Counted from the first letter of the stretch, positions 51,147 through 61,048 are shown. The stretch is 64,000 bases of DNA from Streptomyces sp. R21 (GCF_041051975.1 NZ_CP163435.1:9826501-9890500), one strand, 5' to 3'. The notes: generated by a model from the sequence alone, not told the origin. Numbers and translations are program-made.

Positions 51147-51572
51147 CTGCGGTTGATCCCTGGGTGCCTCAATGTAGGTTCTGCCCAGGGGCAGCCGCCA
51201 ACGTTTCGAAGACCGTCGAAGGGTGAGCGGCCGCGGGACTTCCTCTGCAACCGTTGACTCAGTGGGCCGAGTTGTCCACAGACGATTTGGCCGCAAGCGA
51301 GCTCGAGAAACGCTTCGTGGATGTCGGCTCCGCGTTCCCACGGGATGCCGCGGCGAGCGATCGCAGGCACGATGCCAGAGCACGGACCTGGTCGCGGCAG
51401 GTGTCGACCGCACCGCGGGACCGGTCCAGTCACGCTGCGGCAGCAACGGTTCCGGGCGGTCCCACAGCTCATCCGACAGGGTGCACGGCGATGCCCCCTA
51501 CCGGACCGAACGCTGAACTGCCGCCTGGACATGGCAGCCAGGGCCGATCCACGGCATGCGTGCTACCCGTTG
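51147..51572. other. gene-free stretch between MFS exporter and peptide cluster
   Basis: No gene is supported. ORFs here lack ribosome sites and recognisable sequence. The gap means the peptide cluster probably has its own promoter and is not simply read through from the exporter gene. Confidence 0.35.
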
Positions 51573-52820
51573 TCAGTCAGCGCAACAGTCGGGATCAGGC
51601 TGCGGGCTGTGGCGAAGCACGGGAACGAGCACGAGCAGGACGGCGAGGGTCCCGGCGCCGGCGAGGACGAACGTGGCGCGTGCGCCGACCAGGTGCACCG
51701 ACAGGCCACCCGCGAGATAGGCGAAGCCCGCGCCTAGTTGGGCGGCGGTCCCCAGGGTGCCGAACACGCGGCCGAGCATCGGGCGGGGCACGACGTTCTG
51801 GATGACGGTGTCGTAGCCGATGTTCTCCCCGGCGTTCCCCGCGCCGGCGAGCAGCTGTGCCACCAGCGCGACGGCGAGGGCGGGAGCCAAGCCCGTAAGC
51901 ACCGTGCCGGCGCCACTCGAGGCGATGGCGATGACCAGCAGAGCCACTGATGAACGCCCGCGGGTAAACCGTGTGCACGCGACCGACGCCAGCAGCATGC
52001 CCAAGCCGAACGAGCTGGCGGCGAGACCGTACCCTGCCGGGCCGCCGGCGAGCTGGTCGCCGGCGAGGAACACCAGCGCCACGTTGTCCACGCCGGCGAA
52101 GGCGACGATGACGAACAGCGTGAGGATCAGTGTCCTGACCTGCCTGTCCGCCACGACATAACGAAGACCCGCGGTCGCTTCGGCCCAGACTCCGGTGACC
52201 GCGGCGGGGTCACGAGTCGGCTCGAGCACCGGGAGCCCGGTGAGCAGCAGCGCGGAGACGGTGAAGGTCGCGGTGTCGACTGCCAGCGCGGTGTGAATGC
52301 CTCCGGGTCCGGCCGCCAGCAGTCCGCCGAGGCCGGGACCGACGGCGAGCTGGAGGGTGCGGGCGAGCCCGAACAGGGCGTTGGCCGGGGCGCGATCGGG
52401 GGCGTCGACCAGGACCGGGACGAGACTGCGCCCGGCCGGGTTGCGGATGGTGGCCAGCGCCCCGGCGAGCACGACGAGCGGGATCAGGATCGGCAGCGGC
52501 GGCAGAGTAGCGGCGATCAAGCCGATGACGAGCGCCGAGGCCAGTTCGCAGCGCATCATCAGCCGGCGGGTCGGGACGCGGTCGGCGAGCACCCCGGCCA
52601 GGGGGCCGGCAAGTCTCGGCAGCGCATTCGCGAGCAGCAGCAGGCTCACCCCGACAGGCCCGTCCTGCCGGGCGGCGAGCACCACGAGCACCGTGGTGGT
52701 GATCCCGTCGCCGACGAACGACACCGCCCGCGAGGCACACAAGGCCCGAAAAGCCGGATTTCCCCGTAGCAGACGGGTTCGTGGCGCAGGCGCAACCGAT
52801 GCCGGCGAAGGTTCGACCAT
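51573..52820 (-). CDS. MFS exporter (MFS_3/enterobactin-exporter-like)
   Basis: 415 residues with 12 hydrophobic segments. FRALCASRAVSFVGDGITTT in span 1, LAGVLADRVPTRRLMM (the loop 2-3 motif A, DRxxRR type) and NPAGRSLVPVLVDAPDRAPA are typical of the MFS_3 drug/siderophore exporter group. The C terminus is short and ends DPDCCAD. Divergent from an ArsR-type regulator across a perfect palindrome, so substrate-responsive control is likely. It may export the peptide-cluster product or an antibiotic; the sequence does not say which. Confidence 0.9.
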   Translation of the reverse strand: MVEPSPASVAPAPRTRLLRGNPAFRALCASRAVSFVGDGITTTVLVVLAARQDGPVGVSLLLLANALPRLAGPLAGVLADRVPTRRLMMRCELASALVIGLIAATLPPLPILIPLVVLAGALATIRNPAGRSLVPVLVDAPDRAPANALFGLARTLQLAVGPGLGGLLAAGPGGIHTALAVDTATFTVSALLLTGLPVLEPTRDPAAVTGVWAEATAGLRYVVADRQVRTLILTLFVIVAFAGVDNVALVFLAGDQLAGGPAGYGLAASSFGLGMLLASVACTRFTRGRSSVALLVIAIASSGAGTVLTGLAPALAVALVAQLLAGAGNAGENIGYDTVIQNVVPRPMLGRVFGTLGTAAQLGAGFAYLAGGLSVHLVGARATFVLAGAGTLAVLLVLVPVLRHSPQPDPDCCAD

Positions 52821-52857
52821 GACCGTCAGGGTGCCGTCCTCGGCGACCGGAGGGCGC

Positions 52858-52879
52858 GGATTCGGTGCACACCGAATCC
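52858..52879. promoter_or_regulatory. 22-bp palindromic operator between MFS and ArsR-type genes
   Basis: GGATTCGGTG (52858-52867), CA, CACCGAATCC (52870-52879): 10-bp arms around a 2-base centre. It overlaps the upstream candidate ATG at 52865, which supports ATG 52901 as the regulator start. Confidence 0.65.
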
Positions 52880-52900
52880 ACCCCTGTCATCGTTGGCGGT

Positions 52901-53917
52901 ATGACGCTGGTGCTCAGGTTCGGGTCGGGTGACGCGGCGCGGTGCCGGTTCGCGATGTCACCGTTACAGGAAACGATGTCCGCGCTGCTGGTGCTGAACG
53001 CGCCGAGCCGTCACGCCTGGTACCTGCCATGGCTGCGCGACATCCAGGAGGTCGTCGCCGAACTCGACCTGGGACTGCTCGGCATCGCGGTGCCGGTGCG
53101 CGGGCACGGGCCGGATTTCCTGTGGCCGAGCCCGACCAGCCCGCTCACCACCATCGAAGACGATCTCAACCATGTCCAGGCCACCGACCCGGACGTCGTC
53201 GCCACCGAACTCGCCGAGCACGCCCGCCGCCTCGACCCCCGTACGGTGCCCGCGCACCTGTACCGCGCCCTCACCGGGGACCCCGTGGAAGCCCGGGACA
53301 AGCTGGTTGCGCACCAGCGCGAGGCCTGGCGGATCCTGGTCGCACCGCTGTGGGACCGCATCCGCGGCCTGCTCGACGCGGACATCACCACGCGCGCGCG
53401 GCAACTGGCCGACGGCGGTCTGGAGGGGCTGTTCGCCAACCTGCACCGGCGGGCCAAGTGGGAGAGCGACACCTTGCACCTGACCGGTCTGCGCCGCGGG
53501 AACCTCGACCTGCGCGGCCGCGGCCTGATCCTCGTCCCAACCGCCTTCGGCTGGCCGAACCTGGGCCTCGGACCCACCAGCACCACGTCGGCCACACCCC
53601 CCGCCCTCGTCTACCCGATGCTCGGCGCCGCGCGGCTGTGGGAACACCCCGCGGGCTCACCGGCGATCGCGCGGCTGCTAGGCGCAGGGCGCGCGGCCGT
53701 GCTGGCGCAGACGCACATCCCCACCACGACCAGCAGCCTCGCCCGTCGAGTAGACCTGGCGCCGGCGACCGTTTCCGAGCACCTCACCGTTCTCCGTGAC
53801 GCCGGCCTTGTCACCGCTGAGCGTCGCGGTCGCGAAGTGCTCTACCAGCAGACCCCGCTCGCGGCGGCACTAACCTCGGGAATGCACCTGAATTCGCCTG
53901 CAGCTGGCCCCCGTTGA
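52901..53917 (+). CDS. ArsR-type winged-helix regulator with DUF5937-like N-terminal domain
   Basis: 338 residues from ATG 52901 (MTLVLRFGSGDAARCRFAMS). The first 240 residues match the large N-terminal domain found before ArsR HTHs in Streptomyces (CRFAMSPLQETMSALLVLNA, YLPWLRDIQEVVAELD). The winged helix is at about 250-330 (AGRAAVLAQTHIPTTTSSLA, LAPATVSEHLTVLRDAGLVT, GREVLYQQTPLAAAL). No metal-binding Cys motif is present, so the ligand is probably organic. Divergent from the MFS exporter, its likely target. Confidence 0.87.
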   Translation: MTLVLRFGSGDAARCRFAMSPLQETMSALLVLNAPSRHAWYLPWLRDIQEVVAELDLGLLGIAVPVRGHGPDFLWPSPTSPLTTIEDDLNHVQATDPDVVATELAEHARRLDPRTVPAHLYRALTGDPVEARDKLVAHQREAWRILVAPLWDRIRGLLDADITTRARQLADGGLEGLFANLHRRAKWESDTLHLTGLRRGNLDLRGRGLILVPTAFGWPNLGLGPTSTTSATPPALVYPMLGAARLWEHPAGSPAIARLLGAGRAAVLAQTHIPTTTSSLARRVDLAPATVSEHLTVLRDAGLVTAERRGREVLYQQTPLAAALTSGMHLNSPAAGPR

Positions 53918-54343
53918 GTCGATCCGCTCAAAGGGCGAATCTGAGCGGATCTGAGTTCGATCCCACGGCTGGTTTCTGCTCTGCCCTCCGACCGGCAGGC
54001 CTGTGTGCGACCGCTTCTGGCTGAATGAGCCGCACGGACCGAGCCGCCTCCCCGATCCCGTGTTGCTAGGCACCACATTTCAGCGCCGGCGGGCCTCGAC
54101 TTCCCGCAGAGGCATGCGCATGAGTGGGATCAGACCGGACACACCGGCATCCCGGTCGCGTCGTAGTGCTTCGGGCCCCTTCTCGCGATGAAAGTCCACG
54201 AAGGAGAGGAGCCCCAGCCGACGCGCGGCTGGGGCTCCTTGAGGCGGTGAGTATCGGTCAGCGGGTGGAGTTGCGACGCCGTGGCCCGCTCGTCCAGGCG
54301 CCGGTAGAGCGCATCAAATCGGGGTCACCTTGGATCAGATGGG
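53918..54343. other. gene-free stretch after the ArsR-type regulator
   Basis: Apart from the terminator at 54207-54239 no feature is supported. The regulator gene and the GH62 gene converge here. Confidence 0.4.
54207..54239. terminator. strong terminator hairpin
   Basis: AGGAGCCCCAGCCG (54207-54220) pairs perfectly with CGGCTGGGGCTCCT (54226-54239) around ACGCG. It lies between the convergent regulator and GH62 genes. Confidence 0.85.
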
Positions 54344-55762
54344 TTACCGCTGCAAGGTCAGGACACCCGGCCGCCAGGGCAGTTGGTCGTAGGGGCCGCT
54401 GGCGGTGGGGGACTTGCCCTGGTAGAGGAGCTGCAGGTTGCAGGGGTCGATGGTCATGGTCTGGTCGGGGTTGTTGCGGACCAGGTCACCGTGGCTGATG
54501 TCGTTGGTCCAGGTGGCACCGCTGTTGGCCTTGCCCGCGAAGGGGTTGCTCTCGCTGGCGGCCTGCGGGGTCCAGGAACCGCTGAGGCTGGTGGCGGTGA
54601 ACGAGCGGAAGAAGCGCTGCTCATTCGCACCCCGAGCCTCAACGATCATGAGGTACTGGTTCTGGCCCTGAACCTTGTAGACCTGCGGTGCCTCGAAGAG
54701 GTTCTTCACCGTGTCGCTCATGACCGTGGTGTACGACGAGCCGAAGTTGCCCGGGAAGTTCCCGATCGGCATGCTCGCCCGGTAGATCTTGCCGTCGTCA
54801 CCGGCGAAGAACAGGTACATGTTCTGGTCGTCGGCGATCAGGGTCTGGTCGATCGGGGCGGAGTTGGGGATGCTGCCGGTGAACAGCGCCTGGGGCGAGG
54901 ACCAGCCGTTGGGGTTGGTGGGGTCGCTCGACGTGCGGTAGATGAAGGGCGACGCACCCCACTGGGACGCCAGCACCCAGATCTTCTTGGGTGCGAAGTA
55001 GAACAGCGTGGGCGCCACCGTGGACTGGCTCATCCCGGTCTGGCCGGCCGACGCCATGTCCGACCAGTTCGTGAAGGGGCTGAACGCCATCGAGCCGTAC
55101 CCCGATCCCGACACGTTCGACGCGTAGACCAGGTGCTTGCCGTTGTACACCACGTTGGTGAAGTCCTTCAGTGAGACCCACCCGTTGGCCGGCTGCGCCA
55201 ACGCACCTGTCGACGTCCACCGGTACGTCGAGGGAAGAGAACAGGTGCCGGGAGGGGTCGTCCCGGACAGGCCGGTCCACTGCTGGTTGCTGCCGCCGTT
55301 GCACGTCCAGATCTCCACCGCCGTGCCGTTGGCCGTGCCGTGGCCCGTGACGTCCAGGCACAGCCCGGACTCCACGCCGACGATCGTGCCGTCGGAGTTG
55401 ACCCGCCACTGCTGGTTCGCACCGCCGCTACAGGTCCAGATCTGCACCCGGGTACCGGCCGCGGTGGCGTGGCCCGGAACATCCAGGCACTTGTTGCCGT
55501 AGACGGTCAGCTGGTTGCTGTCTGTCTGTGTCCACTGCTGGTTGGTCCCACCTGAGCAGTCCCAGATCTGCAGGTACGTGCCGTCGGTCTGGCTGGCGTT
55601 CGGCACATCGAGACACCGGCCGGAACCAACACCGCGCACGGCGCCGCTGGTGGCCGCTTGAGCCGGGCCAGCGACGAGCATCGCCGCCAGTATGCCCAGG
55701 ACCGCAACCGCAGCGGCGAGCACAGCAGACAGATGTCTGGGGCTGAAACTTCGTCTGCGCAT
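54344..55762 (-). CDS. secreted GH62 alpha-L-arabinofuranosidase with N-terminal ricin-type lectin domain
   Basis: 472 residues from ATG 55762 after GAGGTC. Signal peptide to about 36 (LSAVLAAAVAVLGILAAMLV). CBM13 at about 38-165 with three QQW units (NQQWTQT, NQQWRVN, NQQWTGL). The GH62 five-bladed propeller (about 172-472) begins CSLPSTYRWTSTGALAQPAN and contains WVSLKDFTNVVYNGKHLVYA, FYFAPKKIWVLASQWG and the ending WTNDISHGDLVRNNPDQTMT. It removes arabinose side chains from arabinoxylan. Monocistronic. Confidence 0.94.
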   Translation of the reverse strand: MRRRSFSPRHLSAVLAAAVAVLGILAAMLVAGPAQAATSGAVRGVGSGRCLDVPNASQTDGTYLQIWDCSGGTNQQWTQTDSNQLTVYGNKCLDVPGHATAAGTRVQIWTCSGGANQQWRVNSDGTIVGVESGLCLDVTGHGTANGTAVEIWTCNGGSNQQWTGLSGTTPPGTCSLPSTYRWTSTGALAQPANGWVSLKDFTNVVYNGKHLVYASNVSGSGYGSMAFSPFTNWSDMASAGQTGMSQSTVAPTLFYFAPKKIWVLASQWGASPFIYRTSSDPTNPNGWSSPQALFTGSIPNSAPIDQTLIADDQNMYLFFAGDDGKIYRASMPIGNFPGNFGSSYTTVMSDTVKNLFEAPQVYKVQGQNQYLMIVEARGANEQRFFRSFTATSLSGSWTPQAASESNPFAGKANSGATWTNDISHGDLVRNNPDQTMTIDPCNLQLLYQGKSPTASGPYDQLPWRPGVLTLQR

Positions 55763-56902
55763 GGAGACCTCGTAATCCTTGAGTACGCGGATCCGGTTGG
55801 GCCCTGTCGGAGGCCATCCGGACTGTCGTTGTGGTGCGGTTCGTAGCAGTCCGTGGATACCGGGCTGACGCCTTATGGGCTTCCAGGTCCCGCGAGACCA
55901 TCTGAAGGACCGGTGGCGTCAGCGAGCGAGGCGTCCGCGGGCGGGAGAACCGCGCCGGCAGAGAGGCCGCTGGCTCCCGCCGGCGTGCCACAACAGGAGA
56001 AGGATTGGTGGGGCCATGACATATGCATAGTGCGGTATGTCCCTTGCGGCTCGGTCGTTGCGGTGGGTGTGTCCCGGAGGTGCTCTGCGGTGCGAGTGGA
56101 GCGGCTCTAGCGCGTTCGTGATGTCGAACAAGGATCGAAGTGTCGAGCAATCTGGATGATAGGGAACCGGTGAACGGCGTCAATACTTCTCGCATGATTC
56201 GCGAGCCAAGTCGAAACATTCGCAGGACTCTATGAATGAAATGTCGCAGGTCAAGCCGATGAATTGGCCGACCCGTGCGGACGGTCAGCCCTTTGGCTCC
56301 CGAGCGGGGCCTGATTCGCGGACGGTGCTGACATGGCCGATCGCTTCTCTGCTCGACGCCCCGGTACACATCCGGCAGCACGTCCGTTGTGAGACTTTCC
56401 CGCCGGTGCGGCACACCATGACCACCCCACCGCCACCCGAGCCGCGGGCTCCGCCTGCGTCAATCCGTGTTCACCCCTGCCGTCGGGCATCCGTCAGTCC
56501 TCGTCCGTGTCGGGATCGCTCCCGGCGGGCATCGCCAACTGCCCCCAAAGCGCTTGGCGTCGAGACGTCCAGGTCCAGAAACGGGCACTCACATTCAGGC
56601 GAACGCGCGCAGCGCGGCGACCAGCCGGCGTCCCCATTTCGGTAGCAGCGGGTGCAGATGTACGCGACGGATAGCTGCCCCACGGCGGGGCTTGCGCCGC
56701 ACCCTGGCCAGGCGGTTTTTCGTCCGCAGAAAGGCCGATGCCCGGCTGTCTTCGCACACCGAAACCAGCGGGTTCACAGGATCTGCAGATCGGCCGATCG
56801 GGAACGCGCTGGGGGAGAGGGGTTATGGCGTGACGAGGGACCCGGGTTTGTCCGGGCTGGCTGAGCCATGATGAGGTCTCCAATCGGCGGGGGAGGAGCT
56901 CG
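55763..56902. other. 1.1-kb region without a recognised gene
   Basis: This contains the GH62 promoter region and a GACATA/TATGTC dyad (56018-56023, 56036-56041). ORFs in 56250-56880 are Pro/Arg-rich and look non-coding. The repeat ACGCGCGCAGCGCGGCGACC near 56605 also occurs near 34037. No function is evident. Confidence 0.35.
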
Positions 56903-57385
56903 GTGGGTTACGAGTTGCAGGCGGTGATTGCGGGAAACGAGTTGCTGCGTGCCGCGTCAGTTGGCGTCCTTGGCGCCCGAGTGGCGCCTCTGCGGCAGGA
57001 CTTGTCGCTGATGCCGATGACAGATGAGGTCTTCGATGCCGTCACGGACGGCGTCACCGCGGGGGCTTTGGGGTTTTGGCGGCTGTCAGGAGGCTTTGAG
57101 AGGTTGCTCGCCGAGTGGTCCGCTGCAGGGCCCGTCGCGTATGTCGAGGCCGAGTACTTTGGCGGCGTCGGCGAGCAGCGGGCCGCCGTCTGGGCTGACG
57201 GGGTGCTGGCAGCGGGGCCATGGGATGCGTCGGCGAAGAAGTGGTTCTCGCGAGCAATCAGCCCAATCTCGCAGGCGCTTCAGCAACTCGGCGTACGAAC
57301 GAGCCTCGGCGAGGATGAATTTGAGGCCGTGGGACTGGACCGCCATCGAAACAATGACGGCTGGATCTCTTCCAGCACCTCTTGA
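56903..57385 (+). CDS. conserved hypothetical cytosolic protein
   Basis: GTG 56903 follows GAGGAGCT by 2-3 bases and gives 160 residues (VGYELQAVIAGNELLRAASV). The protein is a mix of strands and helices with Trp-rich stretches (GALGFWRLSGGFERLLAEWS, AAVWADGVLAAGPWDASAKK). Proteins with the opening GYELQAVI...LL are widespread unnamed Streptomyces proteins. No catalytic motif was seen and no operon partner is obvious. Confidence 0.7.
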   Translation: MGYELQAVIAGNELLRAASVGVLGARVAPLRQDLSLMPMTDEVFDAVTDGVTAGALGFWRLSGGFERLLAEWSAAGPVAYVEAEYFGGVGEQRAAVWADGVLAAGPWDASAKKWFSRAISPISQALQQLGVRTSLGEDEFEAVGLDRHRNNDGWISSSTS

Positions 57386-57712
57386 GGCCGCGCCAGACGG
57401 CGATGACTTCCGGAATCCCGCATGGCCTCACAAGTTGCCGGCGGCCCGGGGCAATGTCGTGTCCCTGGCCTGCTGCCGCGGTCAACTACTCGTCCACGGA
57501 TTACCTCCTTCGGCCTGGGTGGCCAACCGCAATGCAATATGACGTAACACATGAATAAGCGCGAAAGTCCAAGAAAGATGGGTAAGTTGGGTGCACGCTC
57601 CTAGATGCCCGCTCGCATACGCGAGGGAAATTCACTCGTCCGGGCGTCGAAATCGGCACCTCCCCGAAAGGCCCTCGGTGCGTCACCGGCCGTCGATAAC
57701 CTGACCGCCGTG

Positions 57713-58246
57713 ATGGTGGGCACCGAAGAAACCCGGCTGGTCATGGTCCGCGGCAACAGCGCCTCAGGGAAGTCGTCCGTCGCGACCGGCCTGAGCGATC
57801 GGTTCGGCCGCGGCCTGGCCTTGGTGAGCCAGGACAACCTCCGCCGCATCGTGCTCCGAGAGCGCGACCGGCCCGGCGCCGCGAACATCGGGCTGATCGA
57901 CCTGACCGCACGCTACGCCCTGGACGCCGGATTCCACGTCGTGCTCGAAGGCATCCTCTACGCCGACCGCTACGGCGACATGCTCGCGCAGCTGCGCGAC
58001 GATCACCGCGGCCTGACCCACGGCTACTACCTGGACGTGCCATTCGGCGAAACCCTCGCCCGGCACGCCACCAAGCCGATCGCCGACGACGTCAGCGAAA
58101 CGCAGCTGCGCGACTGGTACCGGGCGCGCGATCTGCTGCCCGGCGGCATCGAGACCGTCATTGGCGCCGACAGCGCCCTGTACGAGACCGTCGACCGCAT
58201 CATGAACGACACCGGCCTGGTGCACCTGCCCGCCGTGGACCGCTGA
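57713..58246 (+). CDS. P-loop kinase-like protein (AAA_33/CPT-like)
   Basis: 177 residues from ATG 57713 (GTG 57710 is equally possible). Walker A is RGNSASGKSS (13-22). SQDNLRRIVLRERDRPGAAN and HVVLEGILYADRYGDMLAQL provide the Walker-B-like strand and lid region. The family includes small-molecule kinases such as chloramphenicol phosphotransferase-like proteins and zeta-toxin-like folds; here the substrate is unknown. GATAAC about 20 bases upstream could be a -10 element for a nearly leaderless mRNA. Confidence 0.82.
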   Translation: MVGTEETRLVMVRGNSASGKSSVATGLSDRFGRGLALVSQDNLRRIVLRERDRPGAANIGLIDLTARYALDAGFHVVLEGILYADRYGDMLAQLRDDHRGLTHGYYLDVPFGETLARHATKPIADDVSETQLRDWYRARDLLPGGIETVIGADSALYETVDRIMNDTGLVHLPAVDR

Positions 58247-58510
58247 CCCGGGCACTGTTGCGACAGACGTCACGCCTACATGCCGCCATAGCCGCGCCGA
58301 TCCCGCCTCCGCTACCGTTTTTGGCGGGCCCGCAATGGGGCCTCTGGCCTTCGGGGCCAGCACGACTTCCCCCTTGTTGTTCATGATCCGGGGGAGGGGG
58401 ACCGGCCCCGGAGGCATCGACGGACCGCTGATGAGGGGCTTGAATACCTGTTGCACCCGAGCCGGAAGAACGCTCGGCAATGTGGATGTGGCATCTCCAT
58501 GCCTTGGCAG

Positions 58511-58600
58511 GGCGGACGCGGCGACGTCTTCCTCGGCCTGGACGTCGGCAAGGGCGAGGACACATCACGCCACCGTCGTCACCCCGGACAGCGCTGACGC
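58511..58600 (+). mobile_element. IS110-family transposase fragment
   Basis: The sequence reads DVFLGLDVGKGE and then, after a one-base frameshift, HHATVVTPD. This is the start of the RuvC-like DEDD domain of IS110-family transposases (VFLGLDVGKGEHHATAVTP type). Nothing further of the element is recognisable. Confidence 0.65.
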
Positions 58601-58779
58601 TCACCGACCGGCAGCGCCGCCGTTCCGGCGCGGGGGTGGCGGACGCTCTGATCGGCTTTCAGCACGGCCGGTGCCTGATCGATCTTCTGATCGCTACCCC
58701 CTCCTGCACGTCGCAGCGGGGGCTTCGCCTACGGCATCTTCGCCTACGGCATCGTCACCGAAAGGACGAGAGAGCCAAT

Positions 58780-58982
58780 CCGTCTTCTGGTGCAAAGCCG
58801 CAGGCTGTGGACATCAGGACCACGCCGACGTGAACGCGACATCATCAGCGTCGAATACGGGGCAGGACATGCCGTGTCAGCCTGTGGAGACCTCGGCACC
58901 AGCCGGTCCGCGAAACAGGAATCCGTAACCGGGCGACCGGCCGAACCTCTTCGAAGGGGATTCCCCGGGCTTCAGTCCGGGG
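58780..58982 (+). mobile_element. C-terminal remnant of an IS200/IS605-type TnpB (OrfB) with right-end hairpin
   Basis: One frame reads AAGCGHQDHADVNA, half of the TnpB zinc ribbon. After a frameshift a second frame gives EYGAGHAVSACGDLGTSRSA followed by KQESVTGRP, the usual C-terminal end of actinomycete OrfB proteins. CCCCGG (58963-58968) and CCGGGG (58977-58982) form the hairpin typical of the element's right end. The RuvC core is missing, so it is not functional. The remainder of 58247-59039 shows no gene. Confidence 0.65.
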
Positions 58983-59039
58983 AGGGAGCCAGCTCTGCTC
59001 AGATCTGCCAGAGGCTTTCGGAAGCGTCGGCTCGGGCGA

Positions 59040-59447
59040 TTAGCCTGCGGAGCAGAGGCCGTCGGTCGGGCAGAACATGACCCACGTGAAGTTGTAGCCG
59101 GTTCGTACGGTCACGGGGTTCGGCGTGGGGCCGTCGTTGATGAAGGACCCGGGGTCAGGTGTGGCGGTGAAGGTGACCGTCGTTCCCACCTCGAAGCTCG
59201 CGGTGCAGGTGCCGGTCGGATTGGGCTGAGGTTCATTGGTTGCGTACGGGTCCCAGGCTGACTGGTGGCAGTTGATCCCGGCGGGCTGGCTGGCGATGGT
59301 TCCGCCGCCCCAGCCGTCGCTGACCCACGCGGACAGCTGAGCGGTGGACTGAGCCTGAGCCGGAGCGACGGAGGCGATCGCGGCGGCCGTGGCGAGTGCG
59401 GTGACGACTCCCGTCGCGCGCCAGGCGCCGTTTCTGTTCTTACTCAT
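59040..59447 (-). CDS. small secreted protein of unknown function
   Basis: ATG 59447 follows GAGGAG and gives 135 residues with a clear Sec signal (WRATGVVTALATAAAIASVA, cleaved after AQA). The mature 90 residues are beta-rich and contain four Cys (INCHQS, GTCTAS, VMFCPTDGLCSAG) that could form two disulfides. VTFTATPDPGSFINDGPTPN has an Ig/FN3-like look. Possible roles are an extracellular binding protein or inhibitor. No neighbour suggests a pathway. Confidence 0.7.
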   Translation of the reverse strand: MSKNRNGAWRATGVVTALATAAAIASVAPAQAQSTAQLSAWVSDGWGGGTIASQPAGINCHQSAWDPYATNEPQPNPTGTCTASFEVGTTVTFTATPDPGSFINDGPTPNPVTVRTGYNFTWVMFCPTDGLCSAG

Positions 59448-60658
59448 GGGAGGCTCCTCAGATCGAACCATGTCGACCCCTGCGACCAGCCTATTCGCCC
59501 CCTCGGGGGCCTGCTACGGGAACAAGTGTCTGGTCGAGCCATTCCCTTCCTGGTCATCGACGGCCGGTGGGCGGAATACACCGACAGCCGCGACCTGGTT
59601 CGCGTGCTCGACGCTCAACGGGAGCTCCAGCAGATCGCTGGCCACGGATGGCAGTCAGTCGGAACTACTCACCGAGTCGAGCAAGAACGGGCAGCCAACT
59701 ATGCGTCAGCTGGTGCGACATGCGGTGCTGAGGACGTAATCCATGGCGTAACCAGAGCAGTCTGGGGCGTGGCGACCGGACTGCCCACCAGGTCGGCCCC
59801 CGCGGCGCCGGGTCAGAACAGTGAAGCGAAGATCCTGATTGCAGTGTCGTTGAATCGAACGTGCAAGGGGTCGAGGTGTGCGCCCTGTCTCTTCGCGGCA
59901 GCGAGGTCGGCCGCCCATCCCTGGGCTGTTGGGGTCTCCCACTGACGTGCAGGCCACGAGCCTGATTCGCGGAGGTCGGCGAGGATGCGGTCGAGCTCCT
60001 CGTAAACGGCCTTGATCACGTCTGAGGCCGCGGTCTGCAGGGCCTGGTGCTCTCCCTTTGCAAATCGTTCCTGGTGGCCTGTCGATCTCGCTCGTATTGG
60101 GAGCGCCGGGCCGACCGGGTGCGCTACTCTTGATCTTGAGCTGGTCGCCGGAACTCCTGGTGTCTGGCGTTGCGTTGGTGGTCCAAGGAAAGACGCCCCG
60201 CTTCCTGCGGGGAGATGCAGGTGCAAGGCCTGCCCGGCGCTCGGTGAGCCCCATCCCGCCCTGAGGTGGGGTGGGGCTCGTTGTGTTGTCAGGCCGCCGC
60301 CACCCTTCCGGACTGCGATGCCCGTGCGCCTTCGCGCCGTATCCCGCGCGGTAGGACGGCGGCATGGCAGGGCGGCATCTGCTCGTCCACTGTCCCCTGG
60401 TGAGGGATCATCACGCACGCTGCCCATCGCGCCGCACCGTCAGTGCCGCTCGCCTGCCTGCCTTTGAGCGGGCTGTTCCCCCGATGCGACCGGTGGCCCG
60501 GCCGACTCCGGGAGCCTGTAGGCGGGCCCGTCCGGAGCCTCTGCGGCAGGCGGGTCGTCTGGCCGGTCGATCGCCGTGGGCGTCGTCCCGCAGAAGCACA
60601 AAACGGTGCGGCAGCAGCCTGCCGCCGACAGCTGCCACTTCCGGTATGAGAGATCGGA
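59448..60658. other. 1.2-kb region of eroded sequence
   Basis: Two protein-like traces are present. On the plus strand around 59530-59640, AIPFLVIDGRWAEYTDSRDL followed by VRVLDAQREL loosely recalls the C-terminal part of DUF6221 proteins, with frame changes and stops. On the minus strand 59813-60080, ASDVIKAVYEELDRILADLR and LDPLHVRFNDTAIRIFASLF look like the C-terminal 80 residues of a protein without a start. Neither is an intact gene. Nothing was recognised in 60081-60658. Confidence 0.3.
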
Positions 60659-61048
60659 TCAGTGGCTGGTGGATGCGTTCCAGTCGACGAGCTGAACGAT
60701 GACGCCGTTGGGATCGGTGACTTGGAAGGCGCGCTCGCCCCAGGGCTCCTCGCGCAGCGGCATCGTGATCGCGACTCCTTCGGCGGTCAGGCGGGCCAGT
60801 TCGGCGTCGAGGTTGTCGACGACGAAGGCGAGGATCACCCCGTCAGCGTGGTCATCGCGCTGATCGTCGGGGAGTGAGGCCAGGCCTCTGCGCAGGTAGA
60901 TGACGTTCATCCCGGCATCCACGCGGGTCAGCGATGCGAAACCGTCGGCGGCCATCTCCTCACGGAATCCGAAATGGTCGGCGAGGAAGGCGCTGGACGC
61001 CGCGACATCGTCGACGTTCAGGGACACGGCGGAACCGGTGATCGACAC
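60659..61048 (-). CDS. VOC (glyoxalase/bleomycin resistance) family protein
   Basis: GTG 61048 after AGGAG gives 129 residues (VSITGSAVSLNVDDVAASSA). One VOC module pair: FLADHFGFREEMAADGFASL and the second half DNLDAELARLTAEGVAITMP ending DPNGVIVQLVDW. It resembles glyoxalase-superfamily proteins induced by TetR regulators. Divergent from a TetR gene across a 27-bp nested operator that overlaps its promoter, so it is probably repressed by that regulator. Confidence 0.87.
   Translation of the reverse strand: MSITGSAVSLNVDDVAASSAFLADHFGFREEMAADGFASLTRVDAGMNVIYLRRGLASLPDDQRDDHADGVILAFVVDNLDAELARLTAEGVAITMPLREEPWGERAFQVTDPNGVIVQLVDWNASTSH

Noticed and set aside
51254..51805. ORFs between the peptide gene and the MFS gene
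   Set aside because: Searched for additional peptide or enzyme genes; none has a ribosome site or family-like sequence.
54383..55174. Plus-strand ORF opposite the GH62 gene
   Set aside because: Antisense shadow; no ribosome site or domain.
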